Assembly: GCA_025403435.1 (NCBI GenBank)
Contig: CM046332.1
Coordinates: forward strand, 8,549,903 to 8,613,902
DNA length: 64,000 bases
Direction: 5' to 3'
From: Artocarpus heterophyllus
Lineage: Eukaryota > Streptophyta > Magnoliopsida > Rosales > Moraceae
Positions 24,234 through 35,993 of the stretch are shown here, piece after piece. The notes below the pieces were generated by a model. That model ran no database searches. It was not told where the DNA came from and worked only from the letters and a program-made list of their open reading frames with translations. Both the position numbers and the translations under genes were made by a program. The number at the start of each line of letters is the position of its first letter. Position 1 is the first letter of the stretch.

Positions 24234-25508
24234 TATTGTTATTAAATTTACATATCCTTAACCCACAAAATTAAACATTTCGTAAATTCATAATTCTTAA
24301 TCTAAGTTCTAATTAGTCATATTCTAAATCTATTTAATGAGCTCGTAATTGGTTTAAGGCCGTTAAGCCCAAAAATGATTTTATGATGTCATTTGCACTA
24401 TACCGATGAACTATGACTCCAACGGCCTTTTAAACTAAAAGGGTGTTGGCGCCATGCCTAGCATCATGGTACTAGGAATCTAGCATACTGGGTTTTTATG
24501 ATAGCTAAATCAATGTCAATTTGAAAACTATTAAGGTTTATTTTCACAAAATCTTGTTTGTAGAACTCAAAGGTTCAAATAAAAATCGCTCAATAAAATA
24601 ATGCCTAAAATTGGTAACCTACTAAATCTTGGGCTTATATAATCTTCCTAGAATACTGTAATTTCTTAGTTTCTTCAAAAATAGGATTTAATAGTCACGC
24701 GATCTTTGTTTACAAAAACTAGTATCAGAGGGCACCTTTTTGGTTAGTTTTAGAAAGTAAAAAAGGAATTCATATATTTAAAGCAGTTTTTCTCTTAAAA
24801 TTTTTTCCTTTATAAAATCACTTGTTTAAAATATGTGTCTTAATGATTTTCATGCTTGTTTTAAAGTTCTTATTACTATTTTTGGCACAATTATTTTTCG
24901 GTTAAAACTTTGCAAATTTTATTGATTAAAAAGATTGTTTTTATGAATTCTAAATAAAGGCCAATTTACAAACAGATTTTTACAAAACTTTCTTCATGAA
25001 AGTTCTTCATTTTGTTGCAAACTAAAAAAAACTAAAAGTCTTGTATTCAGAAAAGTTTCTTTTTGTGTGTTCAAAGTTTATGGAAAATTTTTGCGCAAAC
25101 CAAAACTTACAAAAACATAATTCTAACATGTAATACTAACTTTTTACATCTCATACAAGCACAAACTATACTAATCAACACATAAATAATTATTACAACC
25201 TAGTTCCTCACCTAATCATCAAATCTCTCATTAAATTGTAAACTTTAACCTAAAAAAATTAAGGAAAAGTTTAGATTACTTACTCTTGATGACTACTCTT
25301 GGGAGGGTGATCCTATGACCTCTAACTCCTCTTTTTCTTCTTCTTGTAACACACTAAAATCACAAACTTAAGCATATAAAAAAGATAAAAATAGCTTTGT
25401 TTTAGTTTTCATCCTAAAACTTTCTAAGTAGCACATTTTCTTTCTTTGTTAGGAGAAAGGGGGAAAATGAAAAGTGTACATACAACCTTAGTCAAATGCT
25501 CTAATACA

Positions 25509-25555
25509 ACCTCTTTCTTCTTCTTCTTCTTCTTCTTCTTTTTCTTCTTTTTATG
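25509..25555. repeat. TTC microsatellite
   Basis: Mostly uninterrupted TTC triplets, followed by a T run at 25567-25582. It corresponds to a GAA-rich part of the transcribed region of the reverse LTR. Confidence 0.85.
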
Positions 25556-25790
25556 TAGGAGTTAGTTTTTTTTTTTTTTTTTGTGATATGATAATGGTAG
25601 AGAGGTATGTGGAATGTGGCTTGATCTTTGCTTGGTTTTGGAAAGGAAATTAGGAAGTAAAATTTTCTTCTTGAGAGCACTTGTATGCATGGTGGTGAAG
25701 AAGGAAAATGGGAAACTACTGTTGGTGTTGCATGGGTAAAGGAAATGGAGTGGGAAAGAAATGAAAAAAAAATGATTATTGGCTTAGTCA

Positions 25791-25802
25791 CCTATTTATA
25801 TA
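25791..25802 (-). promoter_or_regulatory. TATA box of the reverse solo LTR
   Basis: Minus-strand TATATAAATAGG lies about 30 bases before the C/T-rich stretch that usually opens the transcript in this kind of LTR. Confidence 0.5.
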
Positions 25803-26850
25803 TCTTTGCTTAATGCACTTACTTCACTTAATTCATGCTTAATTAGACTTTTAAATGGCTTTGATAACTTAAAAATGAGCTAATCCCTCCCTAATTGTGG
25901 CACCATAGGTGAGATTGAGTGGAGTGTGGGTTTTGTTCAATTTATTACCAAGTACAATCATCATTAGGTGAAGCTTAAATCAAGGGTACCTTATGCTTTT
26001 CTTGCAAGTTTCCATTAAGCAGATAAATTTTATACTGTCAGCAATAGTTAATCTAGCTAACAAGAAATTTTATTATCTGACTGATCTTCCCCTATTTCTC
26101 AAGTACTATGACATATCATTCACAGTATGAATGGGTATCGATAAAAGTTTAATCGCGTATCGATTTTAATTGCGTTAAGTCTAGAAATTTATTTTAGACT
26201 TAATAGAAAACTAAACTTGACCTTTTTAGTATCTAAACTCTATAATAACATAGTTTTTAATAGTGGCATTTTTGGTCGATACAGCTACTCATGTAGCTCT
26301 GCTTTTTAAATTAATTGGCAATTAAGGATCTAATTCCTGTTTGAGTATTTCTTGGTATACTACTAACTTAGTACTACACCTGGAAATTCTCATAATTAAA
26401 TTTCTCGAGTTACTTGAAGATTGAAATTTCTCCTGCCTCAATTACGGTAGAATTTCTCAATTAATTTATTAAATTACAATAGCTAATAAATTTAACTATA
26501 AATTTTAGTATAGAATTTTTTGAATATTCTTATATTAAATCCATAAATTCTTCAATCACAAAATTCATACACGATGTTTCTAGGAAAATCCTTGATTTAA
26601 ATTTGTAAATTACATTATTGAATTCTAGAATTTTCTTGGACATTACATAATTTTAGTCTATGTGGAGACACAAAGTCACCTAAGTCCAAAAGAGAGCCAT
26701 AAAAGTTAATCTTGTCTCTAAAAGAGACACCACTTTACACTATTCACCAAAAGGTGAAAATGATTTGTTTAATGATTGAAAAATTTTCCCTCCATTTCTT
26801 CTCCAAGTTGGCACCACCATTAGGTCCCATTAAACATGATTTTTCACTTT

Positions 26851-27110
26851 CACTACAACAATTGTATGATTTAGCGACGACATTTGTAAATGTCGTCGCT
26901 AAAAAATAATATATAGCGATGACAATGTGGTTGCTAATTGTCATAAACAAGTGACAACATTTTTGATATTGTGTCGTCGCTGAATATTTTTGGGGAAAAA
27001 TTACCCACCAAATTTCCTAAAGACCCGCCAAAATTACGCGGGTTATGTTTTTGGCAGATTTAGCGACGAGATTTGTCGTCGCTGAAGGATGTATTAATAT
27101 AATGTCATCA
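26851..27110. repeat. Left terminal and subterminal repeats of the CACTA element
   Basis: The terminal CACTACAA is followed by several copies of GCGACGACATTTGT or its complement (26872-26902, 26918-26990, 27060-27085). In this class such words bind the TNPA-type protein and bring the ends together. Confidence 0.85.
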
Positions 27111-27840
27111 CTGAAGGATCTATTAATATTCACTCCTTCGCACTTTCCCCTTTCCCCTCTACGCTCTGCAACACCGAAAACAAGAACCCTCTCTCTCTTG
27201 AACTCTCTCTCACTCCTCACCCCCTTTCTCTCTCTCAAATTTTTTTAGAAAAACACTTTCAATTAACCTTGTAACCCCCACAAGCTCTGCCGGTGTTTTC
27301 GTTGGCCAGATTGTCGCCATTTGCTGTGCCGCACCAAAATTCGCCGTCTGCCGCCCTTTGTTTGTAAGTTTGTTCTGCCGTCTGCTTTGATTTCCTCTGG
27401 AATTTGTAATTGAGGTGTTGATATGTTTGATTTCCTCTGCTTTGATTTCCTACTTTATTATACTCTTTACAGAGAATTTGTAATTTAGGTGTTCATATCT
27501 AAGATGAAAATGGAACGGTTCCAGTTTAAAATAAAGATCACTTGTACATTAACAAAATAAATAAATAAAGATCACTTGTAAAACATGCATGTCCTAATCC
27601 AGTACCGTTCATTGTTTGTGCTTATAATAACCATGACCATTAGTAGAGAAGCGCAACCAACATTGATGGAAGCATACAATAGGCATCACCTTTAGAAATA
27701 TTAAACTCAAATAAACACTGAAAAAAAAAAATCAACTGTCTACAATTTTCAGCAAAAAAGAAAAGAAAACTATAGTCCCAAAACAATTAACAAGAAAAAG
27801 AAAAATAAATAATAGGGGAAACAAGGCATGAGGACAAGAA
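27111..27840 (+). other. Promoter/leader region of CACTA transposase (probable)
   Basis: A pyrimidine-rich stretch (27125-27245) and a GC-richer stretch with a possible GTAAGT donor near 27364 look like an untranslated first exon and intron start. No protein is recognised. A-rich sequence follows to 27840. Confidence 0.35.
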
Positions 27841-28069
27841 GTAATTACGCTCCATCTTCCACTTGACCTTCTTGGAGCATCCTCTTTATTGGAATTTGAT
27901 TTTTCTCAAATAGAATATTGCTCTAGTTAATCCGTATCCTCACGTTTGTCTTTCTCGATTTGATTCTTCTTTATAAATTCTCGATGGTCGAGCACCTCAC
28001 CCACATGATAACGAATGTAATAAATTCTAAATTTAGAGGGGAATTTCGCTTTATTATAGTAGATAAAAG

Positions 28070-28640
28070 TTGATCATAAATCAGGGAGATGAAGTCTACA
28101 TAAATCCATTTCCATTTTGTAGCATGACTTTGATGTTTGATCCCTTGAAATATATTTGCTATAATCAGAGCGATTAACACATAGCCAAGAAAATAATGAT
28201 ATATTTCCTAGACTTTGCGGTAATTGTATTCCTGTTGCTCTTTCTTTGGCTGCCAAAAAATGGCTAGCATCTGAAAAAAAAAAATAATATATACAAAATT
28301 TAGGGAAAATTGCCATAATATTAATGGAAAAAAGAGTGTGTTATGAAGTTCTTCGTAGATATAGATTCTCACCTGCATAGTTGTGAATGTAAATATAATG
28401 ATACCAAGAATTCTATCTGATTTATTAGTATGTAATTGCTTGGGAGAAGTAATTCCTGCCAATATTCCAATAAGCCATCCTAGTGTGCCCAAAATATATC
28501 CAGCGCTTTGAAACATTATGTGAAAAGAGTACCACTCATTCCATTGCATGGGAACATTTCTAAAATACCTTGCAATCATCACCCCAATAGGCAAAAAAGT
28601 TCCCCATCCTATGATGTTTAGGATTCCATGCGCCTATGTA
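28070..28640 (-). pseudogene. Captured cytochrome b561 (DOMON-type) gene fragment
   Basis: On the minus strand, two exons of a cytochrome b561 domain are readable. Exon A (28640-28373) gives AHGILNIIGWGT, then FLPIGVMIARYFRN and YSFHIMFQSAGYILGTLGW up to TFTTMQ. A 102-base intron with GT donor (28372-28371) and CAG acceptor (28273-28271) follows. Exon B (28270-28070) gives MLAIFWQPKKEQ and IYHYFLGYVLIALIIANIFQG. The normal protein is a membrane electron-transfer protein with paired haem histidines. Several candidates are visible (AHG, SFH, IYH), while the expected ligand after the second helix reads TNKSDR. Breaks: a one-base deletion at about 28591 and a TAG in place of Trp at about 28216. 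The retained intron shows capture at the DNA level. Transcription direction is opposite to the transposase. Confidence 0.8.
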
Positions 28641-28824
28641 TCATCATCACAATAATATGTTTAGGATTCCATTTCTTCTTGGATCACTTATTTGAGGTAA
28701 TATCAATTAGAAATTTGACATGTTATTATGTTATCATTCTCATCGTGTGAAGTTATTATGATAAGGAAGGAATATTTCCATTGCAATGTTTTTCTTTTTT
28801 AGTAATTATAGGTCGATAATCAAA

Positions 28825-31800
28825 ATGACGATTGACAAGAGTTGGATTTTTGAAAATGATCATTTTTCAGACCGATACTGGAATGGTGCAATGGCATTTT
28901 TGGAAAGAGCAAAAAACTACATGAATGAGGATTGGGAAGTTAGTTGTCTGTGCATTAATTGTTTGAATGCAGCAATGCAAACATTACTAGTAGTTGAAGC
29001 TCATATAATTGACAAGGGATTTAGTCGTACATATACTACGTGGATGTACCATGGAGAATCTTATATTGCGAACAATAATAGTAATGAAACACATGAACAA
29101 TCTACTGAGGAGATGCGAAACGTCTTAGATGATGTAGTTGGGGCCATCAATCATGTCGAACCAGAAGAGTCAAGTCCAACTGAAGAACACAATTCTGGGC
29201 AGTTTGAAGAACTTTTTGCTGAGCTTGAGGCAGAGTTGAATCCTGGATGCGAGAACTTTTCATCTCTGGATTTTTTAGTAAAATTGATGCATTTAAAGGT
29301 GCTTCACAGATGGACCAACAAATCTTTTGACTCTTTGCTAAAGCTTTTAAAGGAGGCATTACCAGGAGGGAACAATATTCCTGCTTCACATTATGAGGCC
29401 AAGATGAAGTTACGCAAGTTGGGTTTAGGTTACGAGACAATTCATGTGTGCAAGTATGATTGTGCTTTATTCTGGAAAGAATATGCTGATCGAAACACTT
29501 GTCCTATATGTGGTGAGAGTCGATGGGTGAATGCAAACATGAAGGGAAAGAGAATGCCTCATAAAGTATTATGATATTTCCCTTTAAAGGATCGTTTGAA
29601 GCGTTTGTATGCATCAATACATACTGCAAGAGATATGAGATGGCATGTAAATGGTCGATCTATGCAAGGAGTTCTGCAACATCCAGTAGATGGAGAGGCA
29701 TGGAAGGCGTTTAATCGTCGGTATCCTGATTTTGCTTCTGAAGTAAGAAATGTTCATTTGGGTTTAGCGGCTGATGGGTTTAGTCTGTTTGGAAATATAG
29801 TCAACCTTACAGTATGTGGCTAGTTATCTTGTTAACATACAATCTACCTCCATGGCTTTGTACAAAGGAACCATACTTGATGTTGACTTTGTTGATTCCA
29901 GGCCCTAATTCTCTTGCAAAGGATATAGATGTGTTTTTGAGACCAGTTGTAGATGAGTTAAAAGAGCTTTGGGAGCATGGATTGGTAATTCATGATGCCT
30001 ATGTTAATACATCAGTTAGGATGCGTGCTGCGTTGTTATGGACTATCAATGATTTTCCTACTCGAAGCAGTTTGTCTGATTGGAGTGGTCAGGGATACAA
30101 TGCATGTCCAATGTGCAACATGCATACTCCTTCTAAGCGAATAAGGAGTAAGACGTGTTATATAGGCCATCGACGATTCCTTCCAACTTCAAATAGGATG
30201 AGGAGAGACAAACAATTTGATGGTACGATAGAGAAAAGACCCCGCCTCCACGCTTGTCTACCGCTGAAATATTAAATCAGTTAGAACATGTGCGAAGTAG
30301 ACTACCAGGCAAGCACATTGATTTTGGTGGGAAGAAACGTAGGCGTGAACCTTACGAGTTAAACTGGACGAAAAAGAGTATATTTTTTGAATTGGACTAT
30401 TGGTCAAATTTGTTGCTAAAGCACAACTTAGATGTCATGCATATTGAGAAGAACGTCTGTGATAGCTTGTTGGGCACAATATTAAATATTGATGGGAAGT
30501 CGAAGGACACAGACAAGGCAAGAATGGATCTAGCCGACATGAAAATAAGGAATGAATTGCATCTTTATAAGGATGGGGATTGATGGATGAAACCTCATGC
30601 AGACTACACTTTAACTCCTGTAGAACGGAAACAATTTGGTGCCTTTATTAAATCCATAAAGTTTTCTGATGGGTTTGTGGCAAATTTGAAAAAGAACGTC
30701 GATGCTGATGGAAAGATCACTGGACTTAAATCACACAATTGTCATGTGATCATGCAACGTCTATTACCAGTTGGTATTTGTCCATTTCTGAAAAAAGAGA
30801 TCACTGATACAATTGTTGAACTTTGTTATTTCTTTCAACAAAATTGTTCCAGAACCCTAAAGATCTCTAATTTACAGAAAGCTGAAGACCAAATTGTCAT
30901 AATATTATGCAAGTTGGAAAGAATATTTTCACCTGCATTTTTCAATATCATGGTTCATTTGGCTTTGCATTTGCCGGAAGAAGCCATGTAAGGAGGTCCT
31001 GTTCATACAAGGTGGATGTATCCCTTCGAGCGGTATATTGGGTCACTTAAGCAGTATGTTAGAAACCGAGCACGACCGAAAGGGTCAATTACAGAGGCTT
31101 ATGTTGTGAATGAGGTTTTGACTTTCTGTTCACGTTACTTTCATGGTATCAAAACTAAGTTCAATCAGCCTGAAAGGAACCTGTTTGATCGTGATTCTGC
31201 TCTAAACAAAAACATATCGGTCTTCCAATCATAATGCCGACCAATGGGAAAGATTGTAGCAACTCATTTAAATGAGCAATTAAGGAAGAAGGCTGAGTGA
31301 TATATTTTAAACAATTGCCTAGAAATCCGAAGATACATAGAGTAAGTTTAGCTCTTTAATTGTTAACTTTCTAGTATGTAATATTACATAACTTTTATGA
31401 GACCCATTTCGTGTATAGGGAACACATGCGTGAGCTTGAAATTACTGGTAGAAGAAACTTGAATAAGGTTCAGATTGATGAGTTTCCGGCATGGTTTTAC
31501 AAAAAGGTAAAAATTTATTTTTATCTTGTTAGGCGAAAAATCATATTTAAAGATGTTCTAACAATAATAGATTTCTCATTGTAGGTGTACCATTTATGAA
31601 AAAATCATTCACCGGAGGCCACTGATGAATTGCTTGCCTTGGCATCTGGTCCTAATGATACTGTACTATCGTACTCTGCTTGTGTGGTAATGGGGTCAAG
31701 TTTGTGTGCAACAATCGCGATGGTCAGCGAAAAACACAAAACAGTGGGGTTTGTGTACCTGGTGTTGATGACAACACATATTACGATCGGCTAGAAGATG

Positions 31801-32363
31801 TATTGGTGCTCCGATATGTGAATGATTGTTCGGTTGTGTTGTTTAGGTGTAAATGGTTTGACGCTGATCCAAGAAAGAAAAGGATCTTACATAATAAAAA
31901 CTTGATGAGTGTGTTTGTCAATGCTGAGTCTTATAAAGATGATCCCTTTATATTATCATCACAAGCAAAACAAGTGTTTTATCTTGAAGATCAGCTTAAT
32001 GGCCCTAATTGGAAAGTGGTCCAACAGTTTGGTCAACGACATGTGTGGGATCTTCCTGACATTGAACATGAAGATTCTAGTTCAGTTGAGGTGCTATAAG
32101 ATGCTTATTCAAATTTTGAACTGGTAGTAGAGCTACCCAATTTGGAGTCAACAACATTTAGAAGAAATGATGTTGATCCTAATGTCGTTGAGAATGCAAC
32201 ATTAATCGAAGTGGGTCATGCAACTGATGACATTGAGGTTGACCTTGAGATGGATGATACTTTACTAGAGTATGACAATGATACATGCACAGAGAATGAA
32301 GATGAAGATGATGATATTGGTTTTGAACAAACCGACAATGAGAGTAGTAGTGATAACGAATAA
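28825..32363 (+). pseudogene. CACTA transposase (TNPD / tnp2 type), broken
   Basis: From ATG 28825 (MTIDKSWIF) the translation shows a transposase-associated N-terminal domain, then a tnp2 domain (LYASIHTARDMRWH, GLAADGFSLFG, FLRPVVDELKELWE, NACPMCN), a DUF4218-like part (NLDVMHIEKNVCDSLLGT, RWMYPFERYIGSLK) and, after probable introns around 31350-31420 and 31507-31584, a DUF4216-like part (GVCVPGVDDNTYYDRL). An acidic tail ends at TAA 32361. Breaks include TGA at 29572 and at 30581 (both most simply CGA to TGA), a frameshift near 29815 and a TAA near 30989. The protein would cut and join element ends. An upstream in-frame ATG at 28786 is less likely as a start. Confidence 0.88.
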
Positions 32364-32480
32364 TGTACTTGTAAATTTAACTTGTTTCCATCAGTACTAG
32401 TTCTCAATGAACTTCCTTTTTTAAAATTATTCTTTTTAATAAATACTGTCTGAATAACTTGTTATCAATAGGTGATTAGG

Positions 32481-34136
32481 ATGACTGGACCCGTTGCTAC
32501 ATGTGTTGGATCTTCTGGAGGTGTAGAACCTCCATCGGGGTCAAGAAGACTTCCAGCGGATTGTGAGTCAAGTACGACTGAATACAATATGTCTTCTATC
32601 AAATGTATTATAACTTTTATATAAAATCTAACGCTTTTGCATTGTCTTGTTTTTTGGCTTTATTTTTCAGTGCCTGCAGTCGCTAAAAAGGTTTGTGGAC
32701 GTACAAAAAATAAAGATGTCCACAAAATTGTTGGTGCTACTAAAGGGAAACTTTTAGTATTCCTAGACACTGAAGGAAAGACATATAGAGGCTTAGGGGA
32801 CAATGCAGCCCGCTTAAGTAATTGTATAGGTCAGGCAGTACGATCCAAAATTCCTCCATATTATGATAGTTGGAAGAAGGTTCCAGCGGTATACAAGGAT
32901 CAAATTTTACTTCTAACACGGGTAATAGTATTAGGCATTTTATTTATTATATATAATTTTCACGACCTTGTATTTATAGTGATATTTATAATGAAATTAC
33001 AGGATCTTTTTTATTTTGATTTGACTCCTATATCGGTGGCATCAATAGATCGTAATGCACAAGACCGGTATAAGAATGGAAAAATGACCTTCATGAATAC
33101 TTCAAGTGATTGAGGGGTGCCAAAAATGTAGTTAATGTGAAGAAGCAATGTCTCGACAATGTACGAACACAAGTAGATTGGGAGGCTGCTTGTGATCGCT
33201 TCTGCAGCGAAGCTTTTTAGGTTTACAGTTATAAACTCAAATTTTCATGATCATTACATATATCAATATAACATAATAATTTTAATAATTCCTCTTTGTC
33301 ATAGAAAAGGTCAGCGACAATAAGAGAAATAGAGCAAACGTGAAGCAGCCAAATCATCATAGAACACAATCGTATGCTAATTTGAGATATCAAAAGGTAG
33401 TAAATAAAAATTTATTAAACTAGAAAATAAAAATTTATTAAACTATGTTTCATTTTTCCTTTAAGATATGTATTGTTCTAACACAATTTTATTTCTTCTA
33501 TAAAGAAATCCCGAGACTGGTGAGTTCCTTTCAATTTTGGAAAATTGGCGTCAGCGTCATCAATATTCCAATGGTAGATGGGTTAATGACACTGCAGAGG
33601 CTAGATATGTGAGTCATATAACTTATTAAGTTTTAGTTATGAAATTTTGAGTTGGATTGATTGTACTTTACTTTGTAATTTACATTGTTAAACAGAATGT
33701 GCAGAAGGAAATGCTTCAGATGCATACACAACAAACGCAAGTTGCTGCATCTGCTTGTGCTTCTTGTTTGGGCACATCTCAGACAACACATCTCGTGAAT
33801 GAAGAAGAGATAGCAGAGAATGTGCTTGGATCACACAGAGGGCATAGGAAAGGAGTGGGCCTAAGGCTGAGAAGAGACATCCTTGCAGCAGCTACTCTTA
33901 AGGAGGCTCGTTCATAGCCATAAGTCCCTCCACCGGTGCGACAATGGATGGAGGAACAATCTTGGTATAACATGGAACAAACTCAATATCAAAATCAAAT
34001 GACGACAATATTCAAGCGTTTACTGCCAGATTTAGATTTACCAATCCTCCTCCCCCACCACCACCTTTTATGTCTTCCTATCGACTTCAAGAAGAAAACA
34101 ATGATGATGATGATGAGACCGCTAATTTAGGAGATT
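32481..34136 (+). pseudogene. TNPA-like second gene of the CACTA element
   Basis: It begins at ATG 32481 (MTGPVATCVGSSGG) just after the transposase. Exon pieces give GKTYRGLGDNAARLSNCIG, IPPYYDSWKKVPAVYKDQIL, SIDRNAQDRYKNGKMTFMN, WEAACDRFCSE, ENWRQRHQYSNGRWVNDT and VQKEMLQMHTQQTQ, the usual order for the plant En/Spm TNPA-like transposase family. GT-AG introns probably separate them (for example 32921-33002). The frame of the last block stops at 33915-33917, and a second frame could continue to 34136, so the end is uncertain. Its role in the family is binding of subterminal repeats. A TGA at 33111 and other shifts suggest decay. Confidence 0.75.
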
Positions 34137-34339
34137 AGTTTCTACTTTTATGATTTACACTTATTGACTTAATGTACATATAAACATATTTTCTATATAG
34201 TCCTATTTTATTTATATCAAATTTTGTTAATTATTAGTATGATGAGAAATAAAATGAATGTATTTGTGAATTGGCAGTTATTTGTTTGCAGGTTTATTAT
34301 GGTCAGGGGTGAAAATTTAAGAATGTTACTTTAAAAAAC

Positions 34340-34723
34340 ATACACCGACGACAATTGTCGTCGCTAAAAGATAGTTCAGCGACGACAATTGTCGTTGCTA
34401 TACGTCGCTTTTGTCGTCTCTATGATATCACTTTGGCGATGACAAATGTCGTCGCTATAAAATTTTAGCGACGACATTTGTCGTTGAACTTTTGCAACGA
34501 CATTTGTCATCACTAAAATTTGGCGATGACAAATCCTAGTCAAAATACATTTAATTCTATCCTAATTAGCGATGCTAAAATGTCATAGCTAAATGTCTTT
34601 AGCCAGAACTTATTAGCAAAGACATTTTGCGACGACAATGTAGTCGTTGAATATTATTAGAGACGAATTTTAGAGTTTTAGAGATGACAAATGTCATCTC
34701 TAAATCGTCTTCTTCTTGTAGTG
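34340..34723. repeat. Right terminal and subterminal repeats of the CACTA element
   Basis: At least eight copies of GCGACGACAAATGTCGTCGC-like words lie in both orientations, several forming palindromes (such as 34378-34398), before the terminal CTTGTAGTG. They are denser here than at the left end. Confidence 0.88.
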
Positions 34724-35993
34724 TTTTTAAAGCTCACTTAGAAGCTTGAAAATCAAGGTAGCAGGAATCTAAGTCAATTAGTTTTAAGCCTATAAGTATG
34801 CCTTATGTTTCCAAGAGTCCATTTTTGCTTCGAAAAGAAAATTTTCCTTCCTTATTCTCTCTAGAAAATCATGGACTTCCTCCAACCATTCACTCCAAAA
34901 TTTTTAACTTCCTCACTCAATTTTACCCACATCTAGAAGAGGAAAGAAAGAAGAAGAGAGATCTAGAATAACAACAAGCACTAAAGGTTCTCTAAACCTT
35001 CATTTTTTAAGCTTTGATTTAGCTTTTGTTTATTTGAGATTAAGGCATGTAGTAAGAGTCTAAGAGTGTGTTTATGGTAGTATTATATGATTTTGAGATG
35101 TTGGTTGATGTATGGTTATATTTTAGAGTATGTATGTATAGGTTTAGAAGTAGGTGTTCTAGAAAATTTATTCACCCCAATCTTTACTTAGAAAAGAAGT
35201 TCTATAGAGGCCAAATCTCGAATTTTATTCAACATAAGACTCGTAGATCTTGACAATTTAAAAACTCTATGTGAAATGTCAAAAACCAAAATTCCACCTT
35301 TACGACAATATTTTGGGATTTTTTTAAAGCTACTCCACTTAATGTTCTTGCAGGTGTTGCAGCATTGTTGAGTAACACCTTCAGTGCATATTTCATTTTT
35401 GTTTCAAAACTGTTTAGTCTTTTAATTTCAAAAGTTGAATCACTTAGTTTATTGTTTTCCAATGTTGTTATAGTAACTACAATGTTGTGGTTGTCTCTAA
35501 AATTGTTTTCGTCGTGTTGTTTCATAAGATATTGCAACACTAGTTGCAACAGTTATAATGCAGTTTATGTTTTCAGTGAAACGACCTATACAAAGTCTGA
35601 TCATGATTTTTACAAAAAAAGTTTTAAATTTCGATGAGCCAAAGAACTTTCCTAAAGAGAAATTTTGAAAATTCTGTCTCTAATAAATAGAAATTCTGAT
35701 GAAGATATAATTTCCTTTTTATGATATACTAAACTAATTAGTATAAAACAAGTTAAGCTTACTCTCTTACTGGGTGCTTTTCCACAAAATCTAAGAATAG
35801 TGGATAAGAACATGGCGAGTTAGCATATCCTATTTCTGGAAACCAAGTAAGTAGGAATCTCGTCTATATTATGAAAATTATGGTTTTCAAATTAAGATAT
35901 TTTTACATGTTTTATAAAAAAATTATGAAAATGATGATCGGTGTTATACCATGTTATGTCATGCTATATTGAGATATGCTATGTCTATGTAAT

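Larger units (their letters stand above)
22984..26647 (-). repeat. Reverse-orientation solo LTR, chromovirus-like (about 3.66 kb)
   Basis: On the minus strand it begins TGTAATGTCCAAG at 26647 and ends GGGTCGTTATA at 22984 (expected CA mutated to TA). Flanks TAAGT (22979-22983) and TAATT (26648-26652) are a near-perfect five-base duplication. A minus-strand TATA box (25791-25802) precedes a pyrimidine-rich untranslated stretch, as in Tekay/Del-type LTRs. Long frames on either strand here look like chance products of low-complexity sequence. It lies inside the plus-strand LTR of the same family. Confidence 0.65.
26851..34723 (+). mobile_element. CACTA (En/Spm) DNA transposon with captured host gene piece
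   Basis: The 7873-bp element begins CACTACAACAATTG and ends CTTCTTCTTGTAGTG, inverted CACTACAA termini, with the three-base duplication TTT on each side (26848-26850, 34724-34726). Both ends carry many copies of a subterminal word TAGCGACGACATTTGTC in both orientations. Inside are a captured cytochrome b561 fragment (minus strand), a tnp2-type transposase and a TNPA-like gene. All coding regions are broken, so the element now depends on enzymes made elsewhere. Confidence 0.95.

Noticed and set aside
24719..24736. AGTATCAGAGGG as a primer-binding site
   Set aside because: Lies in the middle of the reverse solo LTR on the wrong strand and has no LTR end beside it.
25501..25791. 96-codon minus-strand frame with a basic tail
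   Set aside because: The tail is the translation of the TTC microsatellite, and the rest lies in the transcribed leader of the reverse LTR.
28786..28824. Upstream ATG for the CACTA transposase
   Set aside because: The added 13 residues are a phenylalanine-rich run from intron-like sequence; the ATG at 28825 starts the family-like domain.
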